Source: Frondihabitans peucedani
GTDB lineage: Bacteria; Actinomycetota; Actinomycetes; Actinomycetales; Microbacteriaceae
Length of the DNA stretch: 64,000 nt
Direction of reading: 5' to 3'
NCBI RefSeq assembly: GCF_039537585.1
Contig: NZ_BAABAU010000001.1
Coordinates: forward strand, 1,550,001 to 1,614,000
Shown: in pieces, positions 59,819-64,000 of the stretch
Numbering within the stretch: the first letter of the stretch is position 1
Layout of the letters: every line of letters starts with the position of its first letter
Made by a program: the position numbers and the translations under genes
The notes under the pieces: generated by a model
The model's database searches: none
Seen by the model: the letters and a program-made list of their open reading frames with translations, nothing else
What the model was told of the DNA's origin: nothing

Positions 59819-61072
59819 ATGGCCGAACACCGTTTCTCTCCCAGCCGCCGAGCCGTCCTCGGCGTAGCGCTCGGCGTCCCGGGAGCCGTCCTCCTCGGGC
59901 AGGCGGCGCAGACCGCCGCCGCACCCGTCGCGTCCGCAGTGACTCCCGCCGACGGAGTCTCCGGATCGCCGCATCCCCGTCCCACCGCGTCGCCGTCGTC
60001 GGTCGGGCCGCGAGTCCGTGGAGCGGACCTCTCGTTCACGCTGCAGCTGGAGGCAGCCGGTCGTTCCTGGAGCGTCGACGGGCGACGGGCACCCATCGAG
60101 AAGATCGTGCGGGAGGCGGGCGGCAACTGGGAGCGGATCCGGGTCTGGGTGGATCCGCCAGCCGGCTACAGCACTCTGTCCGACGCCGTCACCCTGGCGA
60201 GGAGGGCGAAGCGGGCCGGCCTCAAGGTCCTGCTCGACCTTCACTTCTCCGACTTCTGGGCCGATCCCGGTCACCAGAGCACACCGGCGGCGTGGGCCGA
60301 CCAGACCCTCTCCGAGCTCGAGGCGACGGTGCGGGCCTACACGAAGAATGCGCTCGAGACGCTGTCGCGAGCGGGTGCTCCGGCCGACATGGTCCAGATC
60401 GGCAACGAGATCACCGGCGGGATGCTCTGGCCGCTCGGCAGGCTCTACGACGGCTCCTCCGACCAGAACTTCCCCGCCTTCCTCGCGCTCCTCGGCGCCG
60501 GGATCGCAGGAGCCCGAGAAGCCCGCGTGCACGGTGGCCGACCGCAGATCATGGTCCACATCGACCGCGGCGGCGACAACGGCGGCAGCCGGTACTTCTA
60601 CGACCGCGTCGTCGGGGCGGGCCTCGACTTCGACGTCATCGGACTGTCGTACTACCCGTTCTGGCACGGTCCGCTGCAGCAGCTCGAAGACAACCTGAGC
60701 GACCTCGCGACCCGGTACGGCAAGGAGCTGATCGTGGTCGAGACCGCCTACCCGTGGACACTCGAGAACGGCGACGAGCTGCAGAACATCCTGTACTCGC
60801 TCGATCAACTCCCGGACGCAGCCGTCTGGCCGCCGACACCGGCCGGACAACTCGCCTACTTCGAGGCCCTCCGGGGCGTCTTCCCCCACGTCCCGGGCGG
60901 TCTCGGTCTCGGCTTCATGAGCTGGGAGCCCGAGTGGACGCCCGGCGTCGGCTGGACGCCCGGCGAAGGCAACCCGAACGACAACCTGACGCTGTTCGAC
61001 TTCCAGGGGCGGGCACTGCCCGCACTGGCGGCCTTCACGCCCGGGCGGATCACGACGAAGCCGAAGCCCTAG
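59819..61072 (+). CDS. Tat-exported GH53 endo-beta-1,4-galactanase
   Basis: 417 residues from ATG 59819 (GGAG 6 bp upstream); ATG 59807 is in frame too. Twin-arginine signal SPSRRAVLGVALGVPGAVLLGQAAQTAAA, then a short Pro/Ser stretch. GH53 domain (about 65-410): VRGADLSFTLQLEAAG, RIRVWVDPPAGYS, LKVLLDLHFSDFWADPGHQ, acid/base Glu in MVQIGNEITGGMLWP, GLSYYPFWHG and nucleophile Glu in IVVETAYPWT, with GFMSWEPEW near the end. It cleaves galactan side chains of pectin, which fits a plant-associated life. A LacI-type operator lies upstream. Confidence 0.92.
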   Translation: MAEHRFSPSRRAVLGVALGVPGAVLLGQAAQTAAAPVASAVTPADGVSGSPHPRPTASPSSVGPRVRGADLSFTLQLEAAGRSWSVDGRRAPIEKIVREAGGNWERIRVWVDPPAGYSTLSDAVTLARRAKRAGLKVLLDLHFSDFWADPGHQSTPAAWADQTLSELEATVRAYTKNALETLSRAGAPADMVQIGNEITGGMLWPLGRLYDGSSDQNFPAFLALLGAGIAGAREARVHGGRPQIMVHIDRGGDNGGSRYFYDRVVGAGLDFDVIGLSYYPFWHGPLQQLEDNLSDLATRYGKELIVVETAYPWTLENGDELQNILYSLDQLPDAAVWPPTPAGQLAYFEALRGVFPHVPGGLGLGFMSWEPEWTPGVGWTPGEGNPNDNLTLFDFQGRALPALAAFTPGRITTKPKP

Positions 61073-61096
61073 CGCCCCCGGCGGTCTGCTGCGGGG

Positions 61097-61237
61097 TCAG
61101 TCGTTCCGGTACTGGGGCGCTCTGACCTCGCGGCTCCGACCGCGGAGGGCGAGGACCACCATGGTCACGAACAGCACGATCAGCGCCAGAGCCATGAGCC
61201 CGGCGACGACTGCGAGGAAGACCGCGAAGACCGACAT
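61097..61237 (-). CDS. Small membrane protein, 46 residues
   Basis: MSVFAVFLAVVAGLMALALI then VLFVTMVVLALRGRSREVRAPQYRND. One or two hydrophobic helices followed by a basic and polar tail (RGRSREVR). The start codon follows GGGGC with no clear ribosome binding site. It lies between the convergent GH53 gene and the gene ending at 61299. No family recognised; many actinobacteria carry such unannotated membrane peptides. Coding support comes from the clean hydrophobic pattern and positive-inside tail. Confidence 0.5.
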   Translation of the reverse strand: MSVFAVFLAVVAGLMALALIVLFVTMVVLALRGRSREVRAPQYRND

Positions 61238-61298
61238 GCCCCAAGCCTAGCCGGGCGCGGGAAGGGGCCAGGAGACTGGCAGGGGCTTCCGAGCAGGA

Positions 61299-61655
61299 TC
61301 AGGCGGCGAGGTACGCCTTCGCCCGACCCATGAGCCGGCTGACCCACTCGATCCGGCTGCGGGTCTCGCGGCGAGCTGCCGAGCGGACGTCGATGCGCTT
61401 GAGCCCGCGGGCGAGATCGTGGAGGTTGTTGCGCCGCGTGCCGTCCCAGTTCGCGTAGAGGTACGGGCCGCCGAGAGCCGGGATGGAGCGCACCCGAGCA
61501 CGGACGTAGGAGTCGGGGCCGGCGTAGTAGAGGGCCTCTCCCCGCGCGATCTGCTCGGAGGCGAATCCGGCGTCGATGACGCCGTGGGAGGTGACCACGG
61601 CGGCGACGGCTCCGGTGCGATCCCGCACGACGAATTCGATCGTGAGTTCGCTCAT
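61299..61655 (-). CDS. Small conserved protein, possibly DUF3892-like
   Basis: 118 residues from ATG 61655, with GGAAGGGA 7 bp upstream; longer readings from 61844 add low-complexity sequence and are rejected. MSELTIEFVVRDRTGAVAAVVTSHGVIDAGFASEQIARGEALYYAGPDSYVRARVRSIPALGGPYLYANWDGTRRNNLHDLARGL carries a strand-rich domain ending in YLYANWDGTRRNNL, a pattern of DUF3892-type proteins (tentative). The C-terminal tail RIDVRSAARRETRSRIEWVSRLMGRAKAYLAA is helical and basic. Function unknown. Confidence 0.75.
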   Translation of the reverse strand: MSELTIEFVVRDRTGAVAAVVTSHGVIDAGFASEQIARGEALYYAGPDSYVRARVRSIPALGGPYLYANWDGTRRNNLHDLARGLKRIDVRSAARRETRSRIEWVSRLMGRAKAYLAA

Positions 61656-61883
61656 GGGCCGTCCCTTCCGACGCTTCTGCGGACGGCTCTCGAGGGAGTC
61701 GGCAGAGGGTGTTCGTAGCGGTCGCCGTCCGGGATTTCGGACGGAGACGGGAAACGAAGGCGAGGGGTCGGGGACGGGCAGTCGAGGGCTGGCCCTGCAG
61801 GAACCCTCGATGCTTCCGCCTTCGATTCTAAGAGCGGATGCCAATGCTTTTCACTGGGAGTCCGCAGGGAAGTGCGACACGCC
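61656..61883. other. Spacer between DUF3892-like and TetR genes
   Basis: About 230 bp. The middle (61820-61860) is AT-richer (CTTCGATTCTAAGAGCG, CCAATGCTTTTCACTGG) and probably holds the promoter of the minus-strand small gene. No clear operator. Confidence 0.35.
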
Positions 61884-62483
61884 TCAGGCGGCCCCGCCGG
61901 TGGCCCGGACCCACCACTCCGGCGCGCCCGCCTTGATGATCCTGCGGACGTCCTCGACGGCTCGCGGCTCGTCGCAGGAGAGCCAGACCTCGATCGCTCC
62001 GACCGTCCCGGAGGCGGCGTAGGCCGCGAGGACGGCGACGGACTCGTCGTCGAGCTCGTGCTCGGGGATCGGGGCGATGTCGGGATAGACGCGGAGCGCG
62101 ACCTCCAGGTTCCTCTGCAGGAAGCCCGTGAGCGTCCGCCGGACGGGGGCTGCGCTCTGACCGGCGAGAGCCGTGCGGTAGACGGGCGCGAGCTCCTCGA
62201 TGTGCCGGAGCAGACGGAGTTCGCCCGCGCTGAGGACGCCCCCGAGCTCGGCGCGGGTCGGGAGCTGCTCGTTGGTCTCTGCCACGAGCTCGGCCAGCTT
62301 GTCGGCCAGGGCGATAGACAGGAGCTCCGTGACCGACGACGCATGGCGGTAGAAGGTGTCTCTCGTCACCTCGGCGGCTCGGGCGAGCTCGGAGACGCTC
62401 ACGTCGTCGAGGCGGCCTGCGCAGGCGAACCGGATCACCGCGGTGGTGAGCCGATCTCGGCTCCGCTGGGATCGGGGATCCAT
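61884..62483 (-). CDS. TetR-family transcriptional regulator
   Basis: 199 residues from ATG 62483. N-terminal helix-turn-helix: RSQRSRDRLTTAVIRFACAGRLDDVSVSELARAAEVTRDTFYRHASSVTELLSIALADKLAELV, with the TetR recognition helix RDTFYRHA. The C-terminal domain is helical with no recognised ligand motif. A long 5' spacer (260 bp) with a terminator hairpin and an AT-rich promoter-like stretch lies upstream. Target genes are not obvious; the MOSC gene is upstream on the same strand. Confidence 0.85.
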   Translation of the reverse strand: MDPRSQRSRDRLTTAVIRFACAGRLDDVSVSELARAAEVTRDTFYRHASSVTELLSIALADKLAELVAETNEQLPTRAELGGVLSAGELRLLRHIEELAPVYRTALAGQSAAPVRRTLTGFLQRNLEVALRVYPDIAPIPEHELDDESVAVLAAYAASGTVGAIEVWLSCDEPRAVEDVRRIIKAGAPEWWVRATGGAA

Positions 62484-62585
62484 GTCCTCAACCGTAGGGC
62501 TCGCGCCGGTGAATGATCTCCACGACGCTCGCCCGGACGCTGAGAGAGAAGACCATGCTGCGCTGCGGCGGATATCGCTGTGAGC

Positions 62586-62623
62586 GCGGTGGGGCGGCCT
62601 TCCCAAGCGGCCGACCCCACCGC
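62586..62623. terminator. Hairpin in the MOSC-TetR spacer
   Basis: GCGGTGGGG and CGGCC on the left (62586-62599) pair with GGCCG and CCCCACCGC on the right (62609-62623), loop TTCCCAAGC. It would end transcripts from the MOSC gene (minus strand). The stretch 62675-62725 nearby is AT-rich with TTGACA on the minus strand, a possible promoter for the TetR gene. Confidence 0.65.
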
Positions 62624-62743
62624 GACGACGAATCCGTCGTCAGCCCACGACCCTGATCCTCGCCGTGGGCACCCAGCAAAAGTATCAAACAATTGTCAGT
62701 AAGACCACGCTTGTCAAGAGGATTGCGGGACTCGGATAGAGCG

Positions 62744-63286
62744 CTACAGTGTCGCCTCCAGCCGCACGACGGCGGGCCCGAGACGCAGGATCCCGTCGGT
62801 CAGCGGCTCGCAGCGCATCCCCCCTCGGCCGCGCATCGCCTTGAAGACGCCGGGCGCGAGCTCCCGGTCCATCCACGCGCAGGGGTTCGCCGGGCGGTTG
62901 GCGACGAACCCGACCGGCCCGTGGCCCGAGTCGACCGAGAAGCGGACTCCCCGGAGGGAGTCGACATCGAGCCCGCGCACCACGATGTTGCGCCTCGTCG
63001 CGGCGACGGGGAGGTGCTCCAGCCCGAGTTCGTGAGCGACCGACTCCAGTGCCTCCGCGGCGAAGAACGTCACCGAGGCCTGCCGGTGCGCCGGCTTGCC
63101 GAAGTACCGGTCGCCCACGATTCCGAGACCGGCTCGGAGCTCGATCTGCTCGCGGAGCTCGTCCTCTCCGGGAGCGAGCGGCAGGGCTCCGTCGGCGGGG
63201 CGGCCCTCGTAGCGGTGGTGCGGAGCAGCGAGGAGGAGCTCGATGCGGATCGCCTGATCCTGGGCGCCCCGGGCATTCGTGTCCAC
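62744..63286 (-). CDS. MOSC-domain protein
   Basis: 180 residues. MOSC pattern: RAGLGIVGDRYFGKPAHRQASVTFFAAEALE, ATRRNIVVRGLDVDSLRGVRFSVDSG, RPANPCAWMDRELAPGVFKAMRGRGGMRCEPLTDG, with the conserved Cys in NPCAWMD. MOSC proteins bind molybdenum cofactor or transfer sulfur to it; stand-alone bacterial members such as YiiM reduce N-hydroxylated compounds. No molybdoenzyme gene is close. The start MDTNARGAQDQAIRIELLL is accepted as the longest with a plausible start codon. Confidence 0.88.
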   Translation of the reverse strand: MDTNARGAQDQAIRIELLLAAPHHRYEGRPADGALPLAPGEDELREQIELRAGLGIVGDRYFGKPAHRQASVTFFAAEALESVAHELGLEHLPVAATRRNIVVRGLDVDSLRGVRFSVDSGHGPVGFVANRPANPCAWMDRELAPGVFKAMRGRGGMRCEPLTDGILRLGPAVVRLEATL

Positions 63287-63395
63287 CGGGCCAGCGTACG
63301 GCCGGCGGCCGTCCCGTCGCGCCCCGAGACTGAGCCGTGAAGTCGATCTGAGACCACTGGGAATGGAAGCGCCGACTGGACGCTTGGCTCACTTC

Positions 63396-64000
63396 ATGAC
63401 ACAGACCTCAGATCGTCGCGGCTGGCTCGGAGTGCTCTCGGTGGCGCTCGGCTCGTTCGTCCTGGTGCTCTCCGAGTTCCTGCCCATCGGGCTCCTCCCG
63501 TCGATCGCCGACGACCTGCACGTCTCCATCGCGACCGCAGGATCGATGGTCGTCGCGACCGGTCTCGCTGGCGCGGTCGCGGCCCCGGTCGTGACGGTCC
63601 TCACGTCCAGGCTCGACCGGCGCATCGTGCTCTGGTCACTCACGGTCCTGCTCATCGTCGCCGACGTGGCGGGCGCTCTCGCGCCGAACTTCGCCGTCCT
63701 TGTCGCTGCGCGGGTCCTGCTCGGCGTCGGCATCGGCGGCTTCTGGGCGATCGGCGCCGGCATCGCCGGCCGCCTGGTGGCCGAGCCGTCCGTCATCCGC
63801 GCGACCTCGTTCATCACGGCCGGCGTCTCGGTCGCGACCGTGGTCAGCCTGCCGCTCGGAGCGTTCGTCGCCTCGGTGTCGACCTGGCGCGTGGCGTTCC
63901 TCATCGGCGCCGTCCTCGGGGCGATCGCCCTCGTCGGGCAGCTCGCCATGCTTCCCCGCATCCCCTCCCTGTCGCGCGTCCGCTTCGCCACCCTCGGCGG
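63396..64000 (+). CDS. MFS transporter, N-terminal part (cut by window edge)
   Basis: About 201 residues visible, no stop. Six membrane segments of an MFS drug/sugar-efflux type: GWLGVLSVALGSFVLVLSEFLPIGLLPSIADDLHVSIATAGSMVVATGLAGAVAAPVV, LDRRIVLWSLTVLLIVADVAGALAPNFAVLVAARVLLGVGIGGFWAIGAGIAGRLV, RATSFITAGVSVATVVSLPLGAFVA. The FLPIGLLPSIADDL block is typical of the YdhP/AraJ (DHA1) efflux group. Divergent from the MOSC gene. GCAGGATC occurs inside, giving Ala-Gly-Ser with rare codons. Confidence 0.88.
   Translation, partial: MTQTSDRRGWLGVLSVALGSFVLVLSEFLPIGLLPSIADDLHVSIATAGSMVVATGLAGAVAAPVVTVLTSRLDRRIVLWSLTVLLIVADVAGALAPNFAVLVAARVLLGVGIGGFWAIGAGIAGRLVAEPSVIRATSFITAGVSVATVVSLPLGAFVASVSTWRVAFLIGAVLGAIALVGQLAMLPRIPSLSRVRFATLG

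Noticed and set aside
61071-61121. 8-bp inverted repeat AGCGCCCC/GGGGCGCT around the GH53 stop
   Set aside because: The arms are 35 bp apart and one overlaps the small membrane gene; easily due to chance at this GC content.

Overview
The window is about 70% GC, densely packed, with GTG/ATG starts, frequent 4-bp ATGA/GTGA overlaps, lipoprotein and twin-arginine signals, an Rpf-type transglycosylase, an F420/NADPH oxidoreductase and many TetR, LacI, GntR and WYL regulators. This points to a chromosomal segment of a high-GC Gram-positive actinobacterium. A soil- or plant-associated member of the Microbacteriaceae fits best, but that is inferred from gene content, not proven. I saw no tRNA, rRNA, CRISPR array, transposase or phage gene.

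Layout. (1) 1-15.7 kb is an amine catabolism island. It has a GntR regulator (cut by the window edge), a class III PLP enzyme divergent from an APH-fold kinase, and a PucR regulator divergent from gabT-gabD. Next come an aldehyde dehydrogenase, an FAD amine oxidase, an APC permease and an MBL-fold protein, then agmatine deiminase and a carbon-nitrogen hydrolase, divergent from a BetI-like TetR gene. Together they give agmatine -> N-carbamoylputrescine -> putrescine -> 4-aminobutanal -> GABA -> succinate semialdehyde -> succinate. (2) 15.8-24 kb holds a secreted GH25 lysozyme with beta-lectin repeats, two VOC proteins, an aldo/keto reductase, a zinc alcohol dehydrogenase, an unknown protein and TetR and WYL regulators. 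(3) 24-31.2 kb holds a beta-phosphoglucomutase/GH65 phosphorylase pair, a secreted phytase-like protein and an lldR-lldD L-lactate module with two tandem operators.

(4) 31.2-45 kb is an L-rhamnose operon on the minus strand: ABC transporter (ATPase, two permeases, lipoprotein), mutarotase, an arabinose-isomerase-fold protein, rhamnose isomerase, a bifunctional aldolase/dehydrogenase, rhamnulokinase and possibly a LysM lipoprotein. It is read divergently from its LacI regulator. (5) 45-47.2 kb is an ECF42-type sigma factor with two DGPF (YCII) proteins and a matching promoter. (6) 47.2-64 kb is mixed: a degenerate SGNH-GAF fusion, MFS transporters, an SDR remnant, a second alcohol dehydrogenase, lrp-ald, a PIN toxin-antitoxin pair with three phased operators, Rpf-LysM with a structured leader, F420 reductase, a Tat-exported GH53 galactanase, TetR and MOSC proteins.

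Two signals run across genes. The octamer GCAGGATC/GATCCTGC occurs about 58 times by hand count, where about 2-3 are expected, and it often forces rare codons. A family of three 60-nt two-armed palindromes (12841, 47196, 57905) sits just behind stop codons. Many convergent gene ends also carry long perfect hairpins or short tandem repeats.
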